NCBI GenBank assembly: GCA_017958365.1
Contig: JAGDCV010000128.1
Coordinates: 1-37,371 of the forward strand
Source of the DNA: Clostridiales bacterium
GTDB taxonomy: Bacteria; Bacillota; Clostridia; Saccharofermentanales; Saccharofermentanaceae
DNA: 37,371 nucleotides
Reading direction: 5' to 3'
A model generated the notes under the pieces. That model did no database searches and had not been told where the DNA came from. It saw only the letters and a program-made list of their open reading frames with translations. Positions within the stretch are counted from its first letter, which is position 1. Each line of letters opens with the position of its first letter. The position numbers and the translations under genes are program-made. Shown here one piece after another: positions 8,114 to 14,919 of the stretch.

Positions 8114-9038
8114 CTCGGATCTCCTTATTCCTGATCTCCCTTACAAAATAAAGAGGACGGTTCTTGGACTGCATAAAGATATTACCGATGTAGATTCCCG
8201 CGATTCCGTTGAATGTTATCGTAAGACCTCCCACAAGCAAAACAGTCGCGATGACACTCGTCCAGCCGGGATCGATATCTGCTACGAAGTACTGGATGAC
8301 GAGGAATATGATCAGCAAAAAGGCAATTGCCGTAAGGAAAAAACCTACATAAGCCGCAACCCTTAAAAGTGAAGCAGACTGCGAAGTAAGTATCTCCTCT
8401 GCAAGTTTGAGTTTTCTGCCAAGCGTGTAGGAGGACTCTCCTTCTTTCCTCGGATCAGTCTCAACATCAACGAAAGCTCTCTTATATCCCATCCAACTTA
8501 CATAAGTCGCATACTCTCTGTGGAACTCACGCATCCTGCAAAAGCTCTTCTTAACAGCCTGAGTACAGATAATGTAGTTGCAGGTAGTCGGATCATATTT
8601 AAATCCCGAGAGTTTCTCATAGATACGGTAGAAGGACCTCGAGATAAACTTCTTAAACGCACTGTCTTTACGGTCGGTCCTTCTTGCGAAGACTACGTCA
8701 TAGCCTTCCTTTGCCTTGGCATATAGTTTCCTGATCTCTTCAGGCTTATCCTGAAGATCACAATCCATGACAACCACATAATCGCCGTCTGCATTATCAA
8801 GACCTGCCGTAATGGCCTTACTCTGTCCGAAGTTTCTGGACAGATCGATACCGACAAATCTTTTATCACTTCGGGCTATCTCATCGATAACCTCCCATGA
8901 ACCCTGAGGGCATGCATCATTTACGAATATGATCTCGTAGTCTTTTGTTATATCGGATAAAGTCGAAGTAAGCCTCTCATACAACTCTTTAACTGCGGCT
9001 TTACAACCATATACGGGAACTACTACTGATATCTCCAT
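8106..9038 (-). CDS. GT2 glycosyltransferase, polyprenyl-phosphate sugar synthase (ArnC/GtrB/DPM1-like)
   Basis: GT2 enzymes of this type move a sugar from a nucleotide donor onto undecaprenyl phosphate at the inner membrane face. The N-terminal GT-A domain shows ISVVVPVYG, the DLSRNFGQSKAITAGL segment and the DCDLQDKPE metal/donor motif that is standard in DPM1, GtrB and ArnC. Two C-terminal transmembrane segments (about 230-255 and 265-290) follow, with the family ending GIAGIYIGNIFMQSKNRPLY. The start is placed at the ATG at 9038, 8 bases after AGGA; a TTG at 9044 also opens the frame but is too close to that site. It follows the ATP-grasp gene closely and overlaps the methyltransferase by 8 bases. 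The sugar is inferred to be the product of the WecE-like enzyme. Confidence 0.88.
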   Translation of the reverse strand: MEISVVVPVYGCKAAVKELYERLTSTLSDITKDYEIIFVNDACPQGSWEVIDEIARSDKRFVGIDLSRNFGQSKAITAGLDNADGDYVVVMDCDLQDKPEEIRKLYAKAKEGYDVVFARRTDRKDSAFKKFISRSFYRIYEKLSGFKYDPTTCNYIICTQAVKKSFCRMREFHREYATYVSWMGYKRAFVDVETDPRKEGESSYTLGRKLKLAEEILTSQSASLLRVAAYVGFFLTAIAFLLIIFLVIQYFVADIDPGWTSVIATVLLVGGLTITFNGIAGIYIGNIFMQSKNRPLYFVREIRNKEIRDE

Positions 9039-9047
9039 TATCAAATC

Positions 9048-10199
9048 CTAATAATCTTTACTTTCAGCCGGCATCAAGTTCAACACAAGATTCTTATCAT
9101 CCGAAACTATAATATAATAACCTTTCCTTGAGGAACTATCAAACACGCTCGCGGCATCTACACTTTCATCGTCGCACTCGAACAGGATATCCTTATGTTG
9201 ATCCTTTATGGCCTCAAGACAGGCCTTGCCTTCTTCATCAAGTATGTACCTGATAGCGGCAAAACGCGGCTTACCCTTAACAAACTCATCAGGCTTTGAA
9301 CCGAGGCTTATATCGATCACAGCCTTGACAAAGTCATAGCCTGTCGACAGTTTAACAAGCGTACTTCCGATCATGTCCCCGCCCATTCTGGCACCGATCT
9401 CGATAATCCTGACATCGCCGTCATGAATCTTGAGTTCGGAATGAGAAGCTCCATATCTTATCTTAAGAGCATCAAGACCGTTCATCACTATTCTTCCGAT
9501 CTTCTCATACATCTCATCACTCAGATCCGCGGGTTCCATGTGTCCCGTCTCAATGTAATGAGGATTACCCGTCGTATACTTCTTTGTGATAGACAGGAGT
9601 GTGTGCTTTCCCTCATATGAGACACACTCGACACTGTACTCGTCACCGAATACATACTCTTCAACCAATGCCTTCTTCTCGAGGCTCTGTTCGATGGCAC
9701 GGTCGATTGCAGGAATGATATCTTCACCGGGAGAATCGATCCTCGTTACGCCGCGGCTTCCCGATCTGTCAGTGGGCTTTACGATGAGGGGATACTTCAT
9801 ATCAGAAACATCGGGATAATCATCTTTGGAAGCAAGCTTGCACCTTGCAGCAGGTACATCATTCTTCACAAAAGCCTTCTTCATCTCATACTTGTTAACG
9901 GATATAAGCGAACTGCCGATACCGTTGCTCACAAGTCCCATCTTCTCCGCAACATAACAGACGGTCAGCACGGCGAGATCAGATGCGATACTGCATATGC
10001 CGTCAATGCCTATCTTTTTACATTCATCAAGGATATTGTCCTTCTCAACTATGCTGATGGGGTAAAAGTGATCCGCTTCCTTCTCACCGACATCGCCGCA
10101 CTCCCATGCGAAAACATGGGTCTCTATCCCCATTTCCTTTGCCTTCTTAATAAGAGGGAGCTGCAGATATGATGCACCTATGATTGCAAGTTTCTTCAT
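9048..10199 (-). CDS. ATP-grasp ligase
   Basis: ATP-grasp enzymes activate a carboxylate as an acyl phosphate and join it to an amine or thiol. The N-terminal Rossmann-like preATP-grasp domain starts KKLAIIGASYLQLPL. The central part has YPLIVKPTDRSGSRGV (glycine-rich loop), ALVEEYVFGDEYSVECV and the metal-binding end RIIEIGARMGGD. The family resembles the PurK/carbamoyl-phosphate-synthetase-like ligases often found in glycan loci. The ATG at 10199 is preferred because the family normally starts at KKLAIIG; an in-frame ATG at 10211 would add MVSA. Neither has a Shine-Dalgarno site, and a TATAAT lies 10 bases before 10199. It is the first gene of the sugar block after hemW. I infer that it adds an amino acid or other acyl group to the amino sugar. 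Confidence 0.8.
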   Translation of the reverse strand: MKKLAIIGASYLQLPLIKKAKEMGIETHVFAWECGDVGEKEADHFYPISIVEKDNILDECKKIGIDGICSIASDLAVLTVCYVAEKMGLVSNGIGSSLISVNKYEMKKAFVKNDVPAARCKLASKDDYPDVSDMKYPLIVKPTDRSGSRGVTRIDSPGEDIIPAIDRAIEQSLEKKALVEEYVFGDEYSVECVSYEGKHTLLSITKKYTTGNPHYIETGHMEPADLSDEMYEKIGRIVMNGLDALKIRYGASHSELKIHDGDVRIIEIGARMGGDMIGSTLVKLSTGYDFVKAVIDISLGSKPDEFVKGKPRFAAIRYILDEEGKACLEAIKDQHKDILFECDDESVDAASVFDSSSRKGYYIIVSDDKNLVLNLMPAESKDY

Positions 10200-10209
10200 A
10201 GCACTAACC

Positions 10210-10238
10210 ATTATACTATGCTATACAAAATCCATGAA
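10210..10238 (-). promoter_or_regulatory. Possible internal promoter before the ATP-grasp gene
   Basis: On the minus strand a perfect TATAAT (10210-10215) has a poor -35 candidate TTCATG (10233-10238) 17 bases upstream, within the end of hemW. Transcription would begin only a few bases before the ATG at 10199, giving a near-leaderless mRNA. The lack of a Shine-Dalgarno sequence at this gene fits, but the -35 is weak. Confidence 0.4.
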
Positions 10239-11309
10239 CACCTGATTGGCGTAATCAAGTCCCTTACTCGTCAGACGGTATCCGGTATCAGTCTTCTCGA
10301 GGTACCCCAAATTAAGATTCTTTTTGATCTCGTCCGGATAATCCTTACATAGTTCAAAGTTCATTCCCCTGCTTGTCCTTAAAGCAAGCATGCATCTCTC
10401 TTTGTTCTTATCCTCTTCTGAGAGCACCTCTTCCGTTATCCGCTTCATGGGATCTTTCACATACTCTTCGATGCTTTCAGGATGCGCGAACCTTACCGAA
10501 TTGAGATATCCGTGAGAACCGGCACCGAAGGCATAATACTCCGAACCGCTCCAGTAAGATAAGTTATGTCTGCTCTCATATCCCGGCAAGGCACAGTTTG
10601 ATATCTCATATGTGCCAAAACCTTTTGTCTTAAGGAAGTCGCGGAGCCCGTGATACATCTTGCGTTCAAGTTCCTCGTCCACAAACTCATAAAGCTTGTC
10701 CCCGTACTTATTCTCAAAAGGCGTCCCCTCTTCTATCGATAAGGAGTACATGCTGATGTGCTTTGCCCCTGCTTCAATAAGGCAGGACGCATCCTCATAA
10801 AGATCTTCCTCTCTTTGCCCCGGAACGCCGAGGATCAGATCACAGGAGATATTGTCGAATCCCGCGTCTTTGGCAATCCGTATCGCATGAAGAGCTTCAT
10901 TTCTGTCATGAAGACGGCCCAAAGTAAGTAACACATCGTCATGCAAAGACTGAACTCCGATCGATATGCGGTTAAATCCGGCTTCCTTATATGCGCGCGC
11001 CTTTGCCTCATCCAGAGAATTCGGATTAACTTCGACCGTAAACTCCCCGTCCTCTATCGAGAACCAGTGCCTAATGGACTTAAGTGCATTACAAACATAA
11101 GATGCATCAACAAAAGACGGCGTGCCACCGCCAAAGTAGACCGTCTCCATTTCCCCCTCACGCTCGGCAGAACTTATGACGGGCTGCTCGAAGACTTCCT
11201 TCTCAAGCGCATCGAAATACTCTTTCACATAAGTCTTTCCGGCAACGGAAAAAAAGCCGCAGTAAGGACATTTTCGAGCGCAGAAAGGTATGTGAACGTA
11301 GATGTGCAT
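10221..11309 (-). CDS. hemW: Radical SAM heme chaperone HemW
   Basis: The 362-residue protein is a radical SAM enzyme of the HemN/HemW group. It begins HIPFCARKCPYCGFFS with the cluster cysteines C10, C14 and C17; the residue after the last pair is Phe rather than the extra Cys of true HemN, and the N-terminal HemN extension is missing, which points to HemW, a heme-binding chaperone. Other family marks are YFGGGTPS, the SIGVQSL segment, DLILGVPGQ and the HemN C-terminal domain ending in the winged-helix-like region LTSKGLDYANQVF. Its ATG shares one base with the stop of the TOPRIM-like gene. In many Bacillota hemW is next to hrcA; here about 6.3 kb separates them. Confidence 0.92.
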   Translation of the reverse strand: MHIYVHIPFCARKCPYCGFFSVAGKTYVKEYFDALEKEVFEQPVISSAEREGEMETVYFGGGTPSFVDASYVCNALKSIRHWFSIEDGEFTVEVNPNSLDEAKARAYKEAGFNRISIGVQSLHDDVLLTLGRLHDRNEALHAIRIAKDAGFDNISCDLILGVPGQREEDLYEDASCLIEAGAKHISMYSLSIEEGTPFENKYGDKLYEFVDEELERKMYHGLRDFLKTKGFGTYEISNCALPGYESRHNLSYWSGSEYYAFGAGSHGYLNSVRFAHPESIEEYVKDPMKRITEEVLSEEDKNKERCMLALRTSRGMNFELCKDYPDEIKKNLNLGYLEKTDTGYRLTSKGLDYANQVFMDFV

Positions 11310-12016
11310 CAGAAAGATATCCTTCTTACTCCGGGACGCACCGGCTGCTCCGGAATGGGAGATGCATCTTTAAGCGCGGTAAGAAGTGCATTCTTGAATG
11401 TTATGAAGCTCGGGGAGACATTGTTGTCGGGTTCCATGTAAAGGGAGATCGCCTCAGCCCAACGCGCCTTATAGTGACCGATAGCGGGATAACCTATATC
11501 GATGATATTCTCGTAGGTCTCGGGGAAAGTTGTCTTGCAAAGCATCTCCCAGGTACCGCAAATGCTGTCCTGCACATACTCTTCATATATTTTGATGTCG
11601 CTGTCAGGATATGCCTTCATGATGGCCTTGATGTCTCCCAGGAGCCACGCCTCTATCTCCTCCGTGCAAAGACCTACGACAGATCTTATGTTGCGTGCGT
11701 ACTTCTTGCATACAAGATAGAGTTCGCGGCGCAGTTCATCAGGATCTTTATCGTCGGAATCCATGATGACTACGAGTATCGTGTCAGTCCCGCCATAGAC
11801 TTTGTTGTAGGCACGGCACTTTGCAGGCAGAAGGTTAAGCAAAGCACTCTCGAACTTCTCAGGTCTCGAATCCCAGTCCTTGGGAAGGCTGCCGCAGCCC
11901 CTGTGCGGACGCACAGCGACATCGGCTTCGAAGTCATTCTGCTTAAGAAGCCTCTTAACGAGCCGCTCTACTACGACGGCACCGGACTTATCTTCTGTCA
12001 GTATCTCAATGTGCAT
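11309..12016 (-). CDS. TOPRIM-like protein (DUF4276/RloB-like), partner of the ATPase
   Basis: I assign this 235-residue protein by pattern, not by a firm family match. It starts with a TOPRIM-like strand and acidic residue, EILTEDKSG (E8), followed by the DxD pair at D86 and D88 in VVIMDSDDKD, the metal-binding set of OLD, topoisomerase and RNase M5 type domains. The stretch CTEEIEAWLLGD (117-128) is typical of DUF4276/RloB-like proteins. It overlaps the upstream ATPase gene by 11 bases and its stop overlaps hemW by one base. ATPase plus stand-alone TOPRIM pairs are known in anti-phage modules (for example PARIS and RloA/RloB-like pairs), so a defence nuclease role is plausible. A housekeeping nucleic-acid role is also possible. 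Confidence 0.65.
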   Translation of the reverse strand: MHIEILTEDKSGAVVVERLVKRLLKQNDFEADVAVRPHRGCGSLPKDWDSRPEKFESALLNLLPAKCRAYNKVYGGTDTILVVIMDSDDKDPDELRRELYLVCKKYARNIRSVVGLCTEEIEAWLLGDIKAIMKAYPDSDIKIYEEYVQDSICGTWEMLCKTTFPETYENIIDIGYPAIGHYKARWAEAISLYMEPDNNVSPSFITFKNALLTALKDASPIPEQPVRPGVRRISF

Positions 12017-13208
12017 TATTCACACCGTCTTCGTCGTACTCGCTTGAGCCCTGGTCGAGGTGACCGCCGTACCAGATGGCACCCATGCCCACTCCCTGCT
12101 CGAACAGTTCATTAACGACAGGATCCGTACCTGCACATCTTACTTCGACATCCTTATACTCACCCGAGTCTTCATCGACGTCTCTTGAGAATACCCATAT
12201 CTCCTTAGGTGACATCGTCTCGACGATATACGGATTGTGGGTTGAGAATACTATCTGTGAATAAGGATGGGCCAGCGTGAACTCACGCATCTCATCCGCA
12301 AGAACGTCGACCATGTCGTGATAAAGATCCCTGTCGGGAGTCTCGATGAATATGGTCGTCTTCGGATTGGGGTCCCTTAGAAGAAGCAGATACTTAAACA
12401 GCTTCTCGTGACTTCCCTCAAGGTTAACGGGAAGATTCTTTTTCTTACGCATTGTGGGGATCTTGGACTCGATCTCCTCGAGAAGTCTCTCGTAAGTGCC
12501 GTCCTCGAGAGACTTAAGATAATCAAGAACATTACCTACGTTGGTTCCTTCGGAATTCAGATGCTTATGCGCTCCGGGGGCATTGCCCGATGAGAAATAA
12601 TCGGATACATCCTCGGCAGAGAATGCGCAGAAGAACCACTTGCTTATCTCATCAAGAACCAGCTGTACCGCTTCATCACCTGCAGCAAGCCTTCCGTAGA
12701 TGCTTAATGCCGTGATCCTCTCATCGTTGACTATCCTCGACTGCTCGGAGTTAACGAGCACTTCTCTAACCTTTATGCCGTCATCCGTCTTCTCTGATGA
12801 CAGAACCTTCTCCTCGGTAACGATCGGGCTTCCGAACTTACTTGCACCGATAGTCAGTTCATACTGGATGAAATCAGACTTACCGGTCTCATGATCTCTT
12901 ATCCTGAAGAACAGACGGAACTGTGCAGGCTTCTCCTTATCAATGAGAAGGTTCATGAACCCGGGACGGTCGTCCTTGGTCGACGCCTGTGCCACATCAG
13001 TCAATATGCATCTTTTTACGAATGAGAGCACGCGGATAAACGCGGTCTTACCTGTATTGTTTCTGCCTATGAGAGCATTCAGATTACGAAGTCTGATTCC
13101 TCTATCGGAAGGCTTGGTACCGACATACTTCGCCGAATCCTCGATCATCAGACCGATGGTATCGTCATTGAAGATATCGAAGTTCTTAATATTCACGCCC
13201 AGAATCAT
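12006..13208 (-). CDS. AAA15/OLD-like ATPase with degenerate Walker B
   Basis: This 400-residue ABC/SMC-like ATPase has an N-terminal strand set (MILGVNIKNFDIFND), a canonical Walker A GRNNTGKT (48-55), a long middle insertion (about 60-255), a poor signature region LEGSHEKLFKYL (263-274), and a switch histidine H324 in IVFSTHNPYIVE. The Walker B site reads TIFIETPD (284-291) where relatives have hhhhDEPE, so the usual Asp-Glu pair is replaced by Glu-Thr. The end GMGAIWYGGHL (374-384) resembles the tail of ATPases paired with TOPRIM-like partners. GGAGGA lies 7 bases before the ATG. It starts a transcription unit just downstream of the 13270-13306 terminator and overlaps the TOPRIM-like gene by 11 bases. 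Nuclease-linked defence is the favoured role. Confidence 0.75.
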   Translation of the reverse strand: MILGVNIKNFDIFNDDTIGLMIEDSAKYVGTKPSDRGIRLRNLNALIGRNNTGKTAFIRVLSFVKRCILTDVAQASTKDDRPGFMNLLIDKEKPAQFRLFFRIRDHETGKSDFIQYELTIGASKFGSPIVTEEKVLSSEKTDDGIKVREVLVNSEQSRIVNDERITALSIYGRLAAGDEAVQLVLDEISKWFFCAFSAEDVSDYFSSGNAPGAHKHLNSEGTNVGNVLDYLKSLEDGTYERLLEEIESKIPTMRKKKNLPVNLEGSHEKLFKYLLLLRDPNPKTTIFIETPDRDLYHDMVDVLADEMREFTLAHPYSQIVFSTHNPYIVETMSPKEIWVFSRDVDEDSGEYKDVEVRCAGTDPVVNELFEQGVGMGAIWYGGHLDQGSSEYDEDGVNNAH

Positions 13209-13241
13209 ATACTCATCCTCCGAACATACGAATCTACATTG

Positions 13242-13250
13242 ATTTTACCA
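13242..13250 (-). promoter_or_regulatory. Extended -10 candidate for the ATPase-TOPRIM-hemW unit
   Basis: The minus strand reads TGGTAAAAT, an extended -10 with a TAAAAT hexamer (13242-13247), in the only gap between the upstream terminator and the ATPase ATG at 13208. No good -35 box is seen, so this is a weak call. Confidence 0.4.
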
Positions 13251-13269
13251 CTTGATTTATGGACATTAA

Positions 13270-13306
13270 AACACCCGGACCAATAGGCACTGGAGGTCCG
13301 GGTGTT
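13270..13306 (-). terminator. Strong hairpin terminator after the coiled-coil gene
   Basis: AACACCCGGACC (13270-13281) pairs perfectly over 12 bases with GGTCCGGGTGTT (13295-13306) around a 13-base loop. Read on the minus strand the stem is followed by a short T run. It ends the long division/repair run at 13336 and isolates the ATPase unit. Confidence 0.82.
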
Positions 13307-13335
13307 ACGCGGTGTTTTGTGAGTCGGATGACTAC

Positions 13336-13842
13336 TTACATCGAGTCGATGGTAGTATCGATCTCAGAAAGATTTGTCTGTATCTTGGCAATGCTCTCGG
13401 AAAGAGTATTGTTTGCATCGGAAAGGAGCTGCTTAACATAAACATGTGCGCTCTTACGAAGTTCGTCAGCCTGATTCTCAGCTGCTGCGAGAATATTGTC
13501 TGCTTCGTCTCTTGCGCCTCTGGTGATCTCGTGATCATTTACCTTTGAAGCATACTGTCTGTTTGCATCATCAATGATCTTCTTGCTCTTCTCACGGGCT
13601 GTCGTGATGATCTCCTGAGCTCTGACAACGATATCATTGCTCTGAGCGATAGACGCGGGAAGATGATTCTTAAGCTCCTCTAAGGATGCGATCATCTCAT
13701 TTCTGTCTACTGCACAGTTCGAAGAGAACGGTACGCCGCTTGCGGAACGCAAAGTCTCGATCATATCGTTGATATTACTGATAAGATCGTATCTTTCCAC
13801 CTTTCTCGGCGCCTGATTCTGTCCGTAATTGCTGTTGTCCAT
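13336..13842 (-). CDS. Small coiled-coil protein (DivIVA/ATPase-subunit-like), unknown function
   Basis: This 168-residue, soluble, charged protein has no recognised catalytic motif. The first 25 residues are polar and low in complexity (NYGQNQ). Residues about 65-165 are a long alanine-, glutamate- and lysine-rich helix with heptad character, for example AREKSKKIIDDANRQYASK and DEADNILAAAENQADELRKSA. This resembles DivIVA-like and V-ATPase-stator-like coiled coils often annotated beside coaD in Clostridia. AGGAA lies 6 bases before the ATG, 2 bases after the coaD stop, so the two are translationally linked. It is the last gene of the run before the terminator. A structural or scaffold role at the membrane or division site is possible, but no function is shown. 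Confidence 0.75.
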   Translation of the reverse strand: MDNSNYGQNQAPRKVERYDLISNINDMIETLRSASGVPFSSNCAVDRNEMIASLEELKNHLPASIAQSNDIVVRAQEIITTAREKSKKIIDDANRQYASKVNDHEITRGARDEADNILAAAENQADELRKSAHVYVKQLLSDANNTLSESIAKIQTNLSEIDTTIDSM

Positions 13843-13844
13843 GT

Positions 13845-14333
13845 TTAGTTCCTGCCTTTCCTTAATCTGTCATTAACTGTTTCCAAGATCTCAGTCGGTA
13901 TCATGGCCGATATATCCCCTCCATACCTGCCGACTTCCTTTACCATACTCGAGCTTACAAGCGACAGATCGTCGCGGCAAGGCAGGAGTACGACATCATA
14001 TTCAGGATATAGCATCCTGTTAGCCAGAGACATCTCCGCTTCATAACGGAAATCCGACTCTGATCTTATGCCTCTTACAACTGCATTACACCCGAGATTC
14101 TTATAAATGTCAACAAGAAGTCCGTTGCTGCCGATCACTTCGACGTTCGCATAATCAGCGAAGACTGTCTTGGCCATATTTACTCTCTCTTCAAGTGTAA
14201 ACGTGTATTCCTTATGGTCATTGTTCATTACAGCGAAGTAAAGCTTGTCGCAAATCCTTGCGGCCCTCCTCGCGATGTCTCTGTGACCTCTTGTCAAAGG
14301 ATCAAAACTTCCCGGGAAAATAAGAGAAGTCAA
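13845..14333 (-). CDS. coaD: Phosphopantetheine adenylyltransferase (TTG start)
   Basis: CoaD transfers AMP from ATP to 4'-phosphopantetheine, the penultimate step of coenzyme A synthesis. The 162 residues match the family. The nucleotidyltransferase motif is FPGSFDPLTRGH (6-17), where TRGH stands for the T/HxGH signature; NAVVRGIR (83-90) and LSLVSSSMVKEV (124-134, the ISSS-like motif) complete the active site. The start codon is TTG, chosen because CoaD proteins begin only a few residues before PGSFDP and no ATG or GTG is available there; a GGGGG stretch lies about 10 bases upstream. It is 19 bp after rsmD, the usual rsmD-coaD order of Bacillota. Confidence 0.96.
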   Translation of the reverse strand: MTSLIFPGSFDPLTRGHRDIARRAARICDKLYFAVMNNDHKEYTFTLEERVNMAKTVFADYANVEVIGSNGLLVDIYKNLGCNAVVRGIRSESDFRYEAEMSLANRMLYPEYDVVLLPCRDDLSLVSSSMVKEVGRYGGDISAMIPTEILETVNDRLRKGRN

Positions 14334-14352
14334 TGAACAAATACCCCCATAA

Positions 14353-14919
14353 TCAACTCTTCGAGAAAAATGTTAACACCGCAAGCCCGTACCGACAAGA
14401 ACGAATGGGTTTCATGTTCATTACATCTGTTACAAACGGCAGATCTGACGAATGCTCCACTATTAATATTCCGTCCTCATTAAGCAGGTCATGCTCCATG
14501 ATGACCGCAGTAGCAGTCTCGGCAGCTTTCTGTGCCATCCTGTAAGGAGGATCCATGAAGATAACGTCAAACTTCCTTTGGTCTTCTGCAAACTTCGCAA
14601 GTGCCGCATCAAAGCTCATCTTCATAAGCTCGATCTGTTCGCTTTGGTCTATGCCGAGTTTTCTTAAGTTACTTTTGATCACTCCGCAGGCCTGTCCTGC
14701 TTTCTCAACAAGAACGACGGAATCCGCACCGCGGCTTAAAGCCTCGATACCGACACTGCCAGTCCCCGCAAAGACATCAGCGAAAACACACCCGGGCACA
14801 CGCGTCTGAATTATCGAGAACAAAGCCTCCTTTGCCTTGTCGCCCGTAGGTCTCGTGTTATCTCCCTTAGGAGCATCAAGCGTTCTTCCTTTAAACTTAC
14901 CTGCTATTACTCTCGGCAT
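14353..14919 (-). CDS. rsmD: 16S rRNA (guanine966-N2)-methyltransferase RsmD
   Basis: RsmD methylates N2 of G966 in 16S rRNA during 30S assembly, using SAM. The protein of 188 residues is of normal length. It begins PRVIAGKFKGRTL, a family signature, has NTRPTGDKAKEALF (21-34), the SAM-binding loop DVFAGTGSVGIEALSRGA (48-64) and the catalytic DPPY at 122-125. Its ATG shares a base with the recG stop (TAATG), so translation is coupled. It is followed by coaD, a conserved neighbour. Confidence 0.96.
   Translation of the reverse strand: MPRVIAGKFKGRTLDAPKGDNTRPTGDKAKEALFSIIQTRVPGCVFADVFAGTGSVGIEALSRGADSVVLVEKAGQACGVIKSNLRKLGIDQSEQIELMKMSFDAALAKFAEDQRKFDVIFMDPPYRMAQKAAETATAVIMEHDLLNEDGILIVEHSSDLPFVTDVMNMKPIRSCRYGLAVLTFFSKS

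Noticed and set aside
11474..12115. Plus-strand open frame of 213 codons
   Set aside because: It is antisense to the TOPRIM-like gene and the ATPase end, with no recognisable protein features.
13270..13306. Inverted repeat as a mobile-element end or CRISPR repeat
   Set aside because: It is a single hairpin in a terminator position with no second copy or spacers.
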